A DNA stretch of 64,000 bases from Pasteurellaceae bacterium (GTDB lineage: Bacteria; Pseudomonadota; Gammaproteobacteria; Enterobacterales; Pasteurellaceae), in NCBI GenBank assembly GCA_900756155.1, contig CAAEJV010000017.1:186001-250000 (forward strand), in the 5' to 3' direction. A model generated the notes under the pieces. That model saw only the letters and a list, made by a program, of their open reading frames with translations, was not told the origin of the DNA and searched no databases. The first letter of the stretch is position 1. The number at the start of each line of letters is the position of its first letter. The translations under genes were made by a program, and so were the position numbers. Below are positions 8,393 through 18,444 of the stretch, piece after piece.

Positions 8393-10462
8393 TTATTTTG
8401 TTGCTTTTGCCGCTTCTTGTTTTATTTCAGCATCCACTTTTTGTTGATTCGCATTAAGTTTAACTAAATCAGCTGCCATTTTTTCCGCTTCTTTTAAGAA
8501 GAAATCAGGTGCTTCATAGTCTTTTGGCAAATCATCAATGTCTTTTAATGCTTTTTTACCTTCACGTTTAAAACGATCATTGAGATCTTTTAAACGTCTC
8601 GCATCATCTTTATCATTTTCCGCTTTGCGCTCTTGGAAATTCAATGATAAGAATTTGCGCTCACGACGTTCATCACGGATTTTAAGATCTTCATTTAAAG
8701 CAATAAATTCAGGATCTTTTGCAATACGCTCAAGATGTTTTTCATTTAATGCTTCAACATCTTTACGTGCTTTATTGGTTTCAGAATAAGTCGCTGGTGG
8801 AATTTTATCCCAAGGTAAGGCGTTATCTTCTTTTTCTTCACCAATTTCTTTGGCATCAATAATTTCAGGGAAATTAATATCTGCAGCAACACCTTTTAAT
8901 TGGGTTGAACCACCATTAATTCGATAGAATTTTTGGATAGTATATTGCAATACACCAAGTGGTGTTTGGTCTAAATCATAAACAAAGTTTAATGAACGAC
9001 TTTGTTGTACGGTACCTTTACCAAAGGTATTTTGCCCAACAATGATACCACGATTGTAATCTTGCATTGCCGCAGCAAAAATTTCAGAAGCAGACGCACT
9101 GAAACGATTAATCATTACCAGCAATGGCCCTTTATATTGCTGAGCATTGTCGTCATCTTCGTGTACACGAATACGTTGATAAGCATCACGAACTTGTACC
9201 ACTGGACCATCAGTGATGAATAACCCACTTAATGCCACTGCTTCTGTTAATGCGCCACCGCCATTTTCACGAAGATCTACAATTAAGGCGCCAATTTTTT
9301 TCTTCTCAGCATCCACTAATAATTTTTTCACATCATCAGTTAAGCCAATATAGAAACTCGGGATTTTAATGACCCCAACCGTTTCCCCTTCTACTTTAGA
9401 AACAGTGAGTTTGGCTGCTTGGTCTTCAATACGTACTTTATCGCGAACTAAGGTTACAATACGGCTTTTTCCACCTTTTGCAGGTTCAATTTCAAGACGA
9501 ACTTTTGTCCCTTTTTTACCTTTGATTTTGTCAACGATATCTTCTAAACGCCAACCGATAATATCTTCGATTTCGCCTTTTTCTTGGCCAACACCAATGA
9601 TTTTATCGCCCGCTTGTAATTTTTTACTGCGTTCAGCCGGTGCACCTGGCACTAAAGACTTGATGCTGGTTTCGTCATCTTCCGATTGTAATGTTGCACC
9701 AATTCCTTCTAAGGAAAGATTCATACTTTCATTGAAGCTTTTTGCAGTACGCGGCGCAAGATAGCTTGTATGCGGATCGATTTCTCGAGCAAAAGCATTA
9801 ATATAAATCTGAACAATGTCATCCGCTTTGGTTTGAGTTAATCGACGAATGGCTAAATTATAACGTTTAGTCAGTTTTTCTTTAATTTCAGGCCATTTTT
9901 TATCTTTTAACTTCAGACTGATTACATCATTTTTAACACGTTGTTCCCAAAGCTTGTTTACTTCTTCTTCGCTTGTAGGAAAAGGTGCTTTTTCACGGTC
10001 GATCTCAATTTGATCATTACCTTTTAAATCAGGTTCTTGATCTAATAAAGATAATGCATAAGCATAACGTTCATAGCGACGTTTCATCATCAGATCGTAA
10101 ATCGCAAATGCAGCTGAAAGATCGCCCTCATTAAGTTGATCATCTAATTTAGAACCATATTTAGCACGTAAATCATCAATATCTGATTTTAAAAAGGTGT
10201 TATGGCTGTAATCTAAGCTTTTAATATAACGATCAAAAATCTTTTCGGAAAAGGCGTCATCAAGCTGGAATTTACGATAATGAGATTGGGTTAAACGTGT
10301 CGTTGCACGCTTTGTTGCTAACTGGTTTGCGTCAGTTGCGGAAGGAATCGTAATATCGCTTTGCTTTAATTTCGGCAGCACTGCAAATGTGTCAGACGAA
10401 TGAAGAAATAACGCACCTAAAATTGCTGTCGCAATAAGACTTTTGGTTGTATGTAATTTCAT
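8393..10462 (-). CDS. prc: Tail-specific protease Prc (Tsp)
   Basis: Periplasmic S41 serine protease of 689 residues that degrades proteins with nonpolar C-termini and in E. coli trims penicillin-binding protein 3 and controls endopeptidase levels. A signal peptide (residues 1 to about 27) precedes an N-terminal helical region. A PDZ domain follows (GIGATLQSEDD to about residue 330). The protease core shows the nucleophile in NRFSASASEIF and the general-base lysine in NTFGKGTVQQ. The C-terminal part is rich in charged residues, as in Prc. Upstream is proQ, the same order as in E. coli. Confidence 0.96.
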   Translation of the reverse strand: MKLHTTKSLIATAILGALFLHSSDTFAVLPKLKQSDITIPSATDANQLATKRATTRLTQSHYRKFQLDDAFSEKIFDRYIKSLDYSHNTFLKSDIDDLRAKYGSKLDDQLNEGDLSAAFAIYDLMMKRRYERYAYALSLLDQEPDLKGNDQIEIDREKAPFPTSEEEVNKLWEQRVKNDVISLKLKDKKWPEIKEKLTKRYNLAIRRLTQTKADDIVQIYINAFAREIDPHTSYLAPRTAKSFNESMNLSLEGIGATLQSEDDETSIKSLVPGAPAERSKKLQAGDKIIGVGQEKGEIEDIIGWRLEDIVDKIKGKKGTKVRLEIEPAKGGKSRIVTLVRDKVRIEDQAAKLTVSKVEGETVGVIKIPSFYIGLTDDVKKLLVDAEKKKIGALIVDLRENGGGALTEAVALSGLFITDGPVVQVRDAYQRIRVHEDDDNAQQYKGPLLVMINRFSASASEIFAAAMQDYNRGIIVGQNTFGKGTVQQSRSLNFVYDLDQTPLGVLQYTIQKFYRINGGSTQLKGVAADINFPEIIDAKEIGEEKEDNALPWDKIPPATYSETNKARKDVEALNEKHLERIAKDPEFIALNEDLKIRDERRERKFLSLNFQERKAENDKDDARRLKDLNDRFKREGKKALKDIDDLPKDYEAPDFFLKEAEKMAADLVKLNANQQKVDAEIKQEAAKATK

Positions 10463-10490
10463 TTAACCTTTCCCGATAAGAAATAAATTA

Positions 10491-11138
10491 TTAGGCAAAT
10501 AAACGATCTGCGGTGACAGTCATCACTAAACCATTCTCAAGTTCTACGCGTGCGCCATCTTTTTCCACATTTAATACGGTCGCATTTTTCGCTTGTTCTG
10601 CTACTTTCACTTTCACTTTGCTACCTGCAGAAAGTGTTGTGAAATCAACCGCACTTAGTTTTACTTGTGGGGCTTTTGGTTTGCGAGTTGCTTGATTTGA
10701 ATTTGGTTTACGAGCAGGTCGTTTTTGTTGTGCTTTTTTCGTTGCTAATTCTGCTTTACGTTTTTCTGCAAATTTTGCTTTTGCTTCAGCTAATTGCTGA
10801 GCTGCATGAGAAACGTGTTCTGCATCTAATACACCAGCAGGATTGCCGTATAAATCCACACGCTCAGCACCTTCGCGGCAGCCGTGTAAATAGCGCCAGT
10901 TGGAGGTGTATTGACGTAAAGCCTGACGTAATTGAGTTTTGCTGACACGTTCATCATCTTTTAATGCTTCAGCAAGATCTTGGAAAAGACCAATTTTTAA
11001 TGGTTTAGCTTCACCTTCTGCAATAAAGCAAAGTGGGAATTTTTCCACAAGATATGCAATGATCGCTTTTGTATCAGTTAATTTTTGAACGCCTTCAGCA
11101 TTATTTTCAACTTGGGCTTCAACTTGAGAATCTGTCAT
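10491..11138 (-). CDS. proQ: RNA chaperone ProQ
   Basis: Cytoplasmic FinO-domain RNA-binding protein of 215 residues. The N-terminal FinO/ProQ domain (about residues 20-130) includes the YLVEKFPLCF and RQALRQYTSNWRYLHGC regions. A Lys/Arg/Ala/Pro-rich linker (about 130-165) follows, then a small C-terminal Tudor-like domain ending NGLVMTVTADRLFA. ProQ binds structured 3' ends and small RNAs. It lies 28 bases upstream of prc, the conserved proQ-prc arrangement, so co-transcription is likely. Confidence 0.95.
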   Translation of the reverse strand: MTDSQVEAQVENNAEGVQKLTDTKAIIAYLVEKFPLCFIAEGEAKPLKIGLFQDLAEALKDDERVSKTQLRQALRQYTSNWRYLHGCREGAERVDLYGNPAGVLDAEHVSHAAQQLAEAKAKFAEKRKAELATKKAQQKRPARKPNSNQATRKPKAPQVKLSAVDFTTLSAGSKVKVKVAEQAKNATVLNVEKDGARVELENGLVMTVTADRLFA

Positions 11139-11308
11139 TTCTGAGTTTTCCTAGGATAAAAAAATAAAAACTTGCACAGTTTACCGCACTTTTATAAGGA
11201 TTGACAATGGTTGGACAGAATAATTCCGTTTCTAACTCTAATGAATAACTTCACAAATTCCCTTAATTCAGGCTAAAATAGTCCACTTTTATAATTTCTG
11301 AAAACATA

Positions 11309-12562
11309 ATGACAAAAACACCTGATTTTACTCATGCCACTTATAAACTCGTGCGTTGCATAGGATGCGATGCAACGGTGTCTGTTTGTCGTCCGCAAGA
11401 AGGGGAGCACGCGCAATGTCCGCGTTGCCATCATAAATTGCAATCAGGAAGTCGTTGGTCACTTAAACGTTGTTCATTAATCGCCCTTTCTATCTTAATT
11501 TTAATGCCGTTTGCTTTAGGTTATCCTCTATTAAGTTTAGATTTACTGGGCACTAAAATTGATGCTTCCGTTTGGCAAGGTATTTGGAAAATGGCGGTGA
11601 GTGGTTATGCCTATACCGCATTTATGATTTTTATCTGTGCTGTTTTAATGCCTGTATCTTTTGCGATTTTAGTCATTATGTTGCAGCTTTCTAAATTACT
11701 CAAAATTAAGCCTCGTAATGTCTTATTATTTGTGGGATATATTAAGCCTTGGGTCATGTTTGACGTCTATTTAGTTGCACTGGGTGTCACCATGTTTAAA
11801 GTGCGTGAATATGCCACATTAGAAGTGGATGTGTATTTAATTGCTTTTGTTTTTACTGCACTTTTAACCACTTTATTGTTCATTAAAATTAATTTAGATG
11901 ACTTATGGCATGATTTTTATCCCGAGCAGAAACCAGTTACCAAAAGCGATAAACCGTTAGAACTTTGTACAGCCTGCGATTACACTTTTTTAAAAGAAGA
12001 TCAACAATACGATCACCGTCATCGAGCCATTTGCCCACGTTGTGCATCGCTTATTGAAATACCAGAGAGTGTAAAATTACAACGTGTTTGGGCGACATTA
12101 GTGGCGGGGATTATCATGCTTTTCCCTGCAAACTTGCTCCCAATATCTGGCGTTTATTTGACAGGAAGTTTGTCACAAGATACCTTGATGTCGGGTGTAA
12201 TGTCATTTATAAGCATGGGCAGCTATTTTGTTGCTTTCGTGGTATTCTTCGCCAGTATTTTTGTGCCCGTAAGCAAAATCCTGATTATGTTGTATTTACT
12301 GGCAAGCGTGCATTTTAAATGGAGACATTCAATTAAATGGCAAATGCGGCTATTACATATCATTCACTTTGTAGGACGTTGGTCAATGCTGGATCTTTTT
12401 GTGTTAGCCTTGATGATGTCTTTAGTGACACGTGGACAGATTATTAATTTTACCGTAGGCCCTGCGGCATTTTATTTCGGTGCAGCAGTGTTTTTAACTA
12501 TGATTTCAACTTCTCAGTTTGATAGTCGATTAATTTGGAAAATTTATGACAGAAAACAATAA
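11309..12562 (+). CDS. letA: Inner-membrane protein LetA (YebS/PqiA family)
   Basis: Multi-span inner-membrane partner of the MCE tunnel protein LetB in lipid transport between the membranes. The 417-residue protein has two PqiA halves. Each begins with a zinc-ribbon of paired Cys motifs (CIGC and CPRCHHK near residues 18-43; CTACDYTF and CPRCASL near 215-245), each followed by four hydrophobic segments. The end overlaps letB by 17 bases. LetA rather than PqiA is chosen because the downstream partner has seven MCE repeats and no pqiC follows. Confidence 0.9.
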   Translation: MTKTPDFTHATYKLVRCIGCDATVSVCRPQEGEHAQCPRCHHKLQSGSRWSLKRCSLIALSILILMPFALGYPLLSLDLLGTKIDASVWQGIWKMAVSGYAYTAFMIFICAVLMPVSFAILVIMLQLSKLLKIKPRNVLLFVGYIKPWVMFDVYLVALGVTMFKVREYATLEVDVYLIAFVFTALLTTLLFIKINLDDLWHDFYPEQKPVTKSDKPLELCTACDYTFLKEDQQYDHRHRAICPRCASLIEIPESVKLQRVWATLVAGIIMLFPANLLPISGVYLTGSLSQDTLMSGVMSFISMGSYFVAFVVFFASIFVPVSKILIMLYLLASVHFKWRHSIKWQMRLLHIIHFVGRWSMLDLFVLALMMSLVTRGQIINFTVGPAAFYFGAAVFLTMISTSQFDSRLIWKIYDRKQ

Positions 12563-15203
12563 ACCAGAATCTCAATCTATTGATGAGCAATCTAACAATG
12601 TAGAAGCGTTATTACGTAAGAATAAACGCATCTCACCGTTTTGGTTGTTACCTTTTATTGCATTATGTATTGGTGCCATTTTATTTTTCCAAATTGTGAA
12701 AGAACAAGGAAAGATGATTACGATTACATTTTCTAATGGTGCAGGGTTGGTTGCAGATAAAACACCGATTCGCTATCAAGGTTTGCAAATTGGCGTTGTG
12801 AAGAAGGTTAACTTTACTGACAATATGCAAAAAGTGAAAGTTGAGGCAAGTATTCATTCTGAAGCCACCGATGTGTTAAAGGAAAATACTAAATTTTGGC
12901 TTGTGCAACCGAGCGTATCGCTCGCGGGGATTTCAGGTTTAGATTCTTTAGTGTCAGGAAATTATATTACGCTTCAACCAGGTGATGGTGATTCAGAAGA
13001 TGAATTTATTGCGGAAGAACAAGGGCCTATTGCACAAGTAAATCCTGGCGATTTATTAATTCATTTAATTTCGGATGATTTAGGTTCGATTTCAATTGGG
13101 GCTTCTGTTTACTTCAAAAAAATGCCAGTCGGGAAAATTTATGATTACCGCTTCAATAAAGAGAATAAAGTTGAAATTGATGTGGTGATTGATAAAGCCT
13201 TTGCACGTTTTGTGAAGAAAGATTCACGCTTCTGGAATATCAGTGGTATCAACGCTAACATTAATGCATCAGGTGTTAATGTAGAGATTGATAGTTTAAA
13301 TTCAGTGGTGCAAGGTGCGGTATCATTTGATTCACCGCCAGATAGCCCACAAGCTGTGACTAATAGCCACTATACACTTTATTCTAACTTACAAGCGGCT
13401 AAACGAGGTATTGAAGTTGAGGTGACTATTCCGGTGACTGCAGGTTTAGATGCTGGTCAAACCTCGGTTTATTATGGTGATGAGCAAGTGGGTCTTCTTT
13501 CATCTTTAAGTGCGGACGAAAGTAATGAAGAAATTTTAAAAGGCACATTATTAATCGATCCAAACCAAGCTAACCTCTTAAAAACGAATACACGTATTGT
13601 GTTAAAAAATCGTAAGTTAGATTTGGGTGATGTGGCTAATCCGAAAAAATTCTTCCGCGGAGATTATTTTGAAATTATTCCGGGTAGTGGAGAAAGCAAA
13701 ACGCAATTTGATGTGATTCGAGAACATGAGTTATTACTCAAAGCACCGAATACTTTGATTTTAACCTTAACCGCACCAGAAACTTATGGTATTACTGAAG
13801 GGCAATCGGTGTTTTATAACAATATTGCTATTGGTCAAATTGTAAAGCAGCACTTAAGTGTTGATGGTGTGAAATTTGAAGCGGCAATTGCGGCGGAATA
13901 TCGCAATCTTATTCATGAGAACACTCAATTTGTAGCTGCCTCTAATTTTGATGTAAGTTTTGGTATAGATGGATTACGTTTTGAATCCGCAACACCATCA
14001 AAATGGTTGCAAGGAGGGGTGAGAGTATTACCTAAAAAAGGAAGTGGCGCTCCACATTCAAGTTATCCACTTTATAAAGATATCAGCAGTGCAGAAACAG
14101 GCATTACGGGCAACTTAGTGAATCCAAGTATTGTGTTACATTCCACTAATTTGCCAAGTATTAGCAAAGGTTCTGTGGTGCTTTATCGTCAGTTTGAAGT
14201 GGGTAAAATTATTAACGTAAGACCGAAAGCCAATAACTTTGATATTGATGTGTATATTTATCCGGCTTATCAAGATCTTCTGACAGATAAAAGTGTGTTC
14301 TGGGTTGAAAGTGCGGCACAAATTGATATTACGCCGAAAGGCATTAGTATCCAGGCATCACCGGTTGCTCGTTCATTAAAAGGCGCGATTAGCTTTGATA
14401 ATACGGGTTCAGGCAAAAATAAAACACTTTATCCAAGTGAACTAAGAGCCAAATCAGCGGGACAAGTAATTACGTTACTCACAGATGATGCAACCGCTTT
14501 AAGTAAAGGAATGAGCTTGCGTTATCTTGGTATGAATGTTGGTGAGGTTGAGCAGATTGCCCTTGATCAAAAAACAAATCGTATCACAGCGAAAGCATTA
14601 ATTAACCCAAGTTATATGGGAATGATTGCAAAAGAGGGTACTGTGTTTAAAGTGATTTCTCCACAAATCTCAGCGGGTGGAATTGAAAACTTAGATAGCC
14701 TTTTACAGCCTTACATTGATATTGAGTTAGGCAAAGGTCCATCAAAAACACAGTTTAATTTAGCACAAACTGCACAACCTCGAAATAAATACAGCAATGG
14801 CGTGCCATTTATTTTGGAAACCAGTGATGCGATGAATTTAACGGAAGGCTCACCTGTGCTTTATCGTGGTGTTGAAGTGGGAACCGTTCGTAAGTTTGAA
14901 TTGAATTCTTTAGGCGATCGTGTGTTGGTACATATTGCGATTACACCGAAGTATCAACATTTGGTACGCAAAAATTCAGAGTTCTGGGTTTCATCGGGTT
15001 ATGATTTCAACCTTGGTTGGAAAGGGGCTGAATTTAATACCGGTAGTGTACAACAATTGTTGAAAGGCGGTATTTCGTTCTCGACCCCATCGGGTACGAT
15101 CGTTCAACCACAAGCAACGGCAAATCAGCGCTTTATGTTACAAGTGAAGAAACCAGCTGAAGCACCGACTTGGAATTCAGGTGCATTACCTGCAAATCAA
15201 TAA
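12546..15203 (+). CDS. letB: Intermembrane lipid-transport tunnel LetB (YebT, multi-MCE)
   Basis: Envelope-spanning MCE protein of 885 residues, the length of E. coli LetB, which stacks seven MCE rings into a hydrophobic tunnel. One N-terminal membrane anchor (about residues 29-51) is followed by repeated MCE units marked by recurrent phrases such as IRYQGLQIGVV, VYFKKMPVGKI, VYYGDEQVGLL, VFYNNIAIGQI, VLYRQFEVGKI, LRYLGMNVGEV and VLYRGVEVGTV, seven in all. Translationally coupled to letA. Terminated by an inverted uptake-signal pair. Confidence 0.94.
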   Translation: MTENNKPESQSIDEQSNNVEALLRKNKRISPFWLLPFIALCIGAILFFQIVKEQGKMITITFSNGAGLVADKTPIRYQGLQIGVVKKVNFTDNMQKVKVEASIHSEATDVLKENTKFWLVQPSVSLAGISGLDSLVSGNYITLQPGDGDSEDEFIAEEQGPIAQVNPGDLLIHLISDDLGSISIGASVYFKKMPVGKIYDYRFNKENKVEIDVVIDKAFARFVKKDSRFWNISGINANINASGVNVEIDSLNSVVQGAVSFDSPPDSPQAVTNSHYTLYSNLQAAKRGIEVEVTIPVTAGLDAGQTSVYYGDEQVGLLSSLSADESNEEILKGTLLIDPNQANLLKTNTRIVLKNRKLDLGDVANPKKFFRGDYFEIIPGSGESKTQFDVIREHELLLKAPNTLILTLTAPETYGITEGQSVFYNNIAIGQIVKQHLSVDGVKFEAAIAAEYRNLIHENTQFVAASNFDVSFGIDGLRFESATPSKWLQGGVRVLPKKGSGAPHSSYPLYKDISSAETGITGNLVNPSIVLHSTNLPSISKGSVVLYRQFEVGKIINVRPKANNFDIDVYIYPAYQDLLTDKSVFWVESAAQIDITPKGISIQASPVARSLKGAISFDNTGSGKNKTLYPSELRAKSAGQVITLLTDDATALSKGMSLRYLGMNVGEVEQIALDQKTNRITAKALINPSYMGMIAKEGTVFKVISPQISAGGIENLDSLLQPYIDIELGKGPSKTQFNLAQTAQPRNKYSNGVPFILETSDAMNLTEGSPVLYRGVEVGTVRKFELNSLGDRVLVHIAITPKYQHLVRKNSEFWVSSGYDFNLGWKGAEFNTGSVQQLLKGGISFSTPSGTIVQPQATANQRFMLQVKKPAEAPTWNSGALPANQ

Positions 15204-15219
15204 AACATAAAAAGAAATA

Positions 15220-15257
15220 ACCGCACTTTTGAATCATCAAAGTGCGGTTATTTTTTT
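15220..15257. terminator. Inverted uptake-signal pair between letB and kdsC
   Basis: ACCGCACTT (15220-15228) and AAGTGCGGT (15240-15248) with an 11-nt loop, followed by a T run on the plus strand. Terminates letB and lies between convergent genes. Confidence 0.75.
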
Positions 15258-15274
15258 AGGTGTTTTGAGTAGTG

Positions 15275-15820
15275 CTATTGACCCATATTTTTGACGGATT
15301 TTAAAAAACCTTTGGCTGAAGTATAGACTTCATCTTTTCCCTGAGCATGTAAAATCATATCGGACATTTCTCGGAAAGCGCCTTTCCCGCCTCCAAGTGC
15401 AAGCACATAATCCACGGCATTTTGCACATAAGGTGTAGAATCAGCCACGGCAAAAGAAAGGCCACAGGTTGCAAAAGCGGGGAGATCGACGCTGTCATCA
15501 CCAATATAGGCAGTTTGTTCAGCGGTAACACCAGCTTGTTTCATGAGATCCAAACAAGCACTTTCTTTTTCAAGCTTACCTAAAAAGAACAATTTAATTC
15601 CGAGATCACTAATTCGCTTACGTAGAATCGCAGAATCTCTGCCCGATAATACGGCTACCTGAATACCTGCATCCATCAACATTTTGACACCAAGTCCATC
15701 GCGCACATGGAAACTTTTAATCGCTTCGCCATTTGCATCATAATGGAGTAGTCCGTCAGTTAATACGCCATCGACATCGGTGATGACTAATTTAATTTTC
15801 TTTAATTTTTCGTTAATCAT
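15275..15820 (-). CDS. kdsC: 3-deoxy-D-manno-octulosonate-8-phosphate phosphatase KdsC
   Basis: Cytoplasmic HAD-family phosphatase (181 residues) releasing Kdo from Kdo-8-phosphate in lipooligosaccharide synthesis. The nucleophile motif VITDVDGVLTDG is at residues 12-23, followed by VLSGRDS and the late YIGDDSVDLPAF metal site. It lacks a cap domain, as expected for the tetrameric KdsC. The ATG (15818-15820) overlaps the kdsD stop in TAATG. The lptCAB genes that follow kdsC in E. coli are not next to it; letB is convergent. Confidence 0.96.
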   Translation of the reverse strand: MINEKLKKIKLVITDVDGVLTDGLLHYDANGEAIKSFHVRDGLGVKMLMDAGIQVAVLSGRDSAILRKRISDLGIKLFFLGKLEKESACLDLMKQAGVTAEQTAYIGDDSVDLPAFATCGLSFAVADSTPYVQNAVDYVLALGGGKGAFREMSDMILHAQGKDEVYTSAKGFLKSVKNMGQ

Positions 15821-16755
15821 TAGCTTGAGAACTCCACTAAGCCCACAACATTATTTTCATCATTGACCACAACAAGAGAGTGAATTTTCTTCTCTTTCAT
15901 TAAGTCTTCTGCTTTCGCTAAGAATTCATTTTCATGAATAGTTTTTGGTGACGAGGTCATCAATTCTTTCGCGGTTTTATTAAGTGTGTCAGCACCATTA
16001 GCTGTTAATGCTCGGCGCACATCACCATCGGTAATAATGCCTTTAAGTTGTTGGTTTTCCATCACTAATGCCACACCCATGCGACCTTCATTCATAATGC
16101 TTAAACAATCAGTGAAGCTGGTATCTGGTGTGGTAATTGGTAGGCGAGTTTGCATTTGATCTTTCACTTTGCATAACAAACGACGACCAAGACTTCCACC
16201 CGGATGGAATTTCGCAAAATCAGCTGGTTGGAAATGACGTGCAGTAATCAATGAAACCGCAAGAGCATCGCCTAAGGCTAAAGTCACTAACGCAGAAGTG
16301 GTTGGGGCGAGGTTGTTTGGACAGACTTCACGCTCTACGGTGATATCTAAAACATAATCAGCATGGCGAGCAAGTGTCGAGTTTTTATTGCTGGTTAAAG
16401 CAATAATTTTATTACCAAAGTTTTTCAAACTTGGAATGAGTTTATTTACATCATCGGTTTCACCGCTATAAGAAATCAGCATCACGATGTCGATGGGTTT
16501 TAACATACCTAAATCGCCATGAAAGGCTTCGGTCGGATGAAGGAAGAAACTTGGTGTCCCTGTAGAGGCAAAAGTCGCCACCATTTTTTTGCCAATTAGC
16601 CCCGATTTACCAATACCACCAATGACTAAACGACCTTCGCAAGCAAGGATAAGATCCACAACTTGAGAAAACTCATCATCCAAGCGTTGGCTTAGTTGTG
16701 CGAGCGCTTGGCTTTCAACAGAAAGCGTTTCTCGTGCGATTTGTAAATAATTCAT
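15820..16755 (-). CDS. kdsD: Arabinose-5-phosphate isomerase KdsD
   Basis: Converts ribulose-5-phosphate to arabinose-5-phosphate, the first dedicated Kdo step. The 311-residue protein has an N-terminal SIS sugar-isomerase domain (GIGKSGLIGKKM, HPTEAFHGDLG, ISYSGETDDV) followed by two CBS domains (about residues 205-310). Length and order match KdsD/YrbH. Operon with kdsC by one-base overlap. A single uptake signal lies just upstream of the start. Confidence 0.95.
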   Translation of the reverse strand: MNYLQIARETLSVESQALAQLSQRLDDEFSQVVDLILACEGRLVIGGIGKSGLIGKKMVATFASTGTPSFFLHPTEAFHGDLGMLKPIDIVMLISYSGETDDVNKLIPSLKNFGNKIIALTSNKNSTLARHADYVLDITVEREVCPNNLAPTTSALVTLALGDALAVSLITARHFQPADFAKFHPGGSLGRRLLCKVKDQMQTRLPITTPDTSFTDCLSIMNEGRMGVALVMENQQLKGIITDGDVRRALTANGADTLNKTAKELMTSSPKTIHENEFLAKAEDLMKEKKIHSLVVVNDENNVVGLVEFSS

Positions 16756-16844
16756 AGGAAATCCTTATGATAAAAGTGCGGTTGAAAATAACCGTGTTTT
16801 GCAGGGCTATTCTAACGGAAGTTATTAAAAATAAGAATGAAAAT

Positions 16845-16873
16845 TTGACCGCTCTTTGAATTCCCCCTATACT
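16845..16873 (+). promoter_or_regulatory. Sigma-70 promoter of rnpB
   Basis: TTGACC (16845-16850), a 17-bp spacer and TATACT (16868-16873), near consensus. It would start transcription around 16880, where the RNase P RNA begins. The -35 is embedded in a variant uptake signal (TTGACCGCTCTT). Confidence 0.85.
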
Positions 16874-16880
16874 ACGCCGC

Positions 16881-17252
16881 GAGTTGGTTAGACAATCGCT
16901 GGTTTATTGAAGCCCTTAACCGTGTTCGCACGACCTAGTGGGACAAGTAAACGAGAGGAAAGTCCGAGCTACAAAGGGCAGAGTGCCGGATAACGTCCGG
17001 GCGGCGTGAGCCGACGACCAGTGCAACAGAGAGCAGACCGCCGTGAAAACGGTAAGGGTGAAAGGGTGTGGTAAGAGCACACCGTGCCGTTGGTAACAAC
17101 GTGCAGCAAGGTAAACTCCACTCGTAGCAAGACCAAATAGGAACTCAATGGGTGGCCCGTCCAGAGTTCGGGTAGGTTGCTTGAGCGGCAGAGTAATTTG
17201 TCGCCTAGAGGAATGATTGTCCACGACAGAACTCGGCTTATCGACTAACTCA
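16881..17252 (+). ncRNA. rnpB: RNase P RNA (class A)
   Basis: Catalytic RNA of RNase P, which matures tRNA 5' ends. The 5' GAGTTGGTTAGA pairs with TCGACTAACTC at the 3' end to form helix P1. Conserved blocks are visible: GAGGAAAGTCCGAGCT (about 16956), GCAACAGAGAGCAGACCGCC, GGTAAGGGTGAAAGG, GGTAAACTCC, and the late GAGGAATGATTG plus ACAGAACTCGGCTTA. Length about 370 nt is normal for class A. It is driven by a near-consensus promoter and lies between the divergent kdsD and the convergent dinB. Confidence 0.96.
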
Positions 17253-17271
17253 ACAAATTCATCAAAAAATG

Positions 17272-17332
17272 ACCGCACTTTTGTTTTTTCATTATCCTAC
17301 TCGGGATGGAATGAATAAAAGTGCGGTCATTT
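17272..17332. terminator. Inverted uptake-signal pair between rnpB and dinB
   Basis: ACCGCACTT (17272-17280) and AAGTGCGGT (17319-17327) separated by a 38-nt loop, with T-rich sequence outside each arm. Positioned to terminate both convergent transcripts, rnpB and dinB. Confidence 0.6.
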
Positions 17333-17343
17333 TCTTTTGTGTT

Positions 17344-18411
17344 TTACCACAAGCTCATTTGTTCTAAATGGCTTTCTTCCGGTAACATCACGTGTAATCC
17401 CACAAGACGAATAGACTTCCCCTGGCTACGTTGCCAAATTTGTTCCAGTAATTGTTGAAAGCTTTTTAGTGATAAAGGCAAGCCTGTTTTTTCTAAGGTC
17501 GTCACCTGAAAATCTTCAAATTTTAATTTCACCCCAATTTTGCGAAAAGTGGTTAAAGGGATATTCGGCGCACTTCGTTCAATGCGACGAATAAGCTCGG
17601 TATAGAGATTATCTAACAATGCTATGCCTTGTTCGAGATGACGAATATTTTCGGATAAAGTGCGTTCTACGCCGATAGATTTTCGCTCACGATGCGCTTG
17701 AATTTCACGATCATCAATGCCATGGCTAAAATCCCAAATTCGCTTACCCATTTTACCGAAGATATTTAACAAAATAGATTGATCGAGTTTTTGCACATCT
17801 TCGCAAGTTTCTAATCCCATTTTTAATAAACGTTCAGAAGTGACTTTGCCCACACCAGGGATTTTCTTCAATGGTAGTGTTTTTACAAACTGTTCAACTT
17901 CATGAGGCTGAATTACAAATTGCCCATTCGGTTTATTCATATCGGAAGCAATTTTTGCGAGAAATTTAAGGGGCGCCACACCAGCAGAGGCGGTCAGTTT
18001 TAATTCATCAAAAATGGCTTGGCGAATTTCTTGAGCGATCCAAGTGGCGGATCCTGAACATTGTGTACAATCCGTAACATCTAAATAAGCTTCATCTAAG
18101 GAAAGTGGCTCAATGATAGAAGTATAGCGTTGAAAGATCTGATGAATTTGTGCGGATACCTGTTTATAAAGCGGCATATTAACGGGCACTAAAATCAGGT
18201 TTGGACATTTTTTGATAGCTTGTGCTGTCGGCATCGCACTGTGTAGCCCAAATTTTCGTGCTTCGTAGTTACAGGTAGTGAGTACACCTCTTTGTCGAGA
18301 ACTACCGCCCACTGCGACAGGTTTGCCCTGTAGCGTTGGATTTTCACGGATTTCAACAGAGGCATAAAAGCAATCCATATCAATGTGAATAATTTTTCGG
18401 GTGGAGTTCAT
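17344..18411 (-). CDS. dinB: DNA polymerase IV (DinB)
   Basis: Y-family translesion DNA polymerase, 355 residues. Signature elements: IIHIDMDCFYASVE at the N-terminus (metal ligand and steric gate), SLDEAYLDVT (catalytic acidic pair, about residues 100-109), the helix-hairpin-helix LKKIPGVGKVTSERL and a little-finger domain. The frame stays open to 18477, but a promoter and LexA box lie inside that extension, so I use the ATG at 18409-18411 (MNSTRKIIHID). The C-terminus stops soon after the little finger (ESHLEQMSLW), so no obvious clamp-binding tail beyond QMSLW. Confidence 0.95.
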   Translation of the reverse strand: MNSTRKIIHIDMDCFYASVEIRENPTLQGKPVAVGGSSRQRGVLTTCNYEARKFGLHSAMPTAQAIKKCPNLILVPVNMPLYKQVSAQIHQIFQRYTSIIEPLSLDEAYLDVTDCTQCSGSATWIAQEIRQAIFDELKLTASAGVAPLKFLAKIASDMNKPNGQFVIQPHEVEQFVKTLPLKKIPGVGKVTSERLLKMGLETCEDVQKLDQSILLNIFGKMGKRIWDFSHGIDDREIQAHRERKSIGVERTLSENIRHLEQGIALLDNLYTELIRRIERSAPNIPLTTFRKIGVKLKFEDFQVTTLEKTGLPLSLKSFQQLLEQIWQRSQGKSIRLVGLHVMLPEESHLEQMSLW

Positions 18412-18444
18412 GCTATAAGTGCGGTCAAAATTAGGCGTGTTTTT

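Noticed and set aside
9369..9764. 131-residue plus-strand frame inside prc
   Set aside because: Shadow of the conserved PDZ/protease coding sequence on the opposite strand.
16916..17278. 120-residue minus-strand open frame
   Set aside because: It lies wholly within the RNase P RNA on the opposite strand; structural conservation of rnpB explains it.
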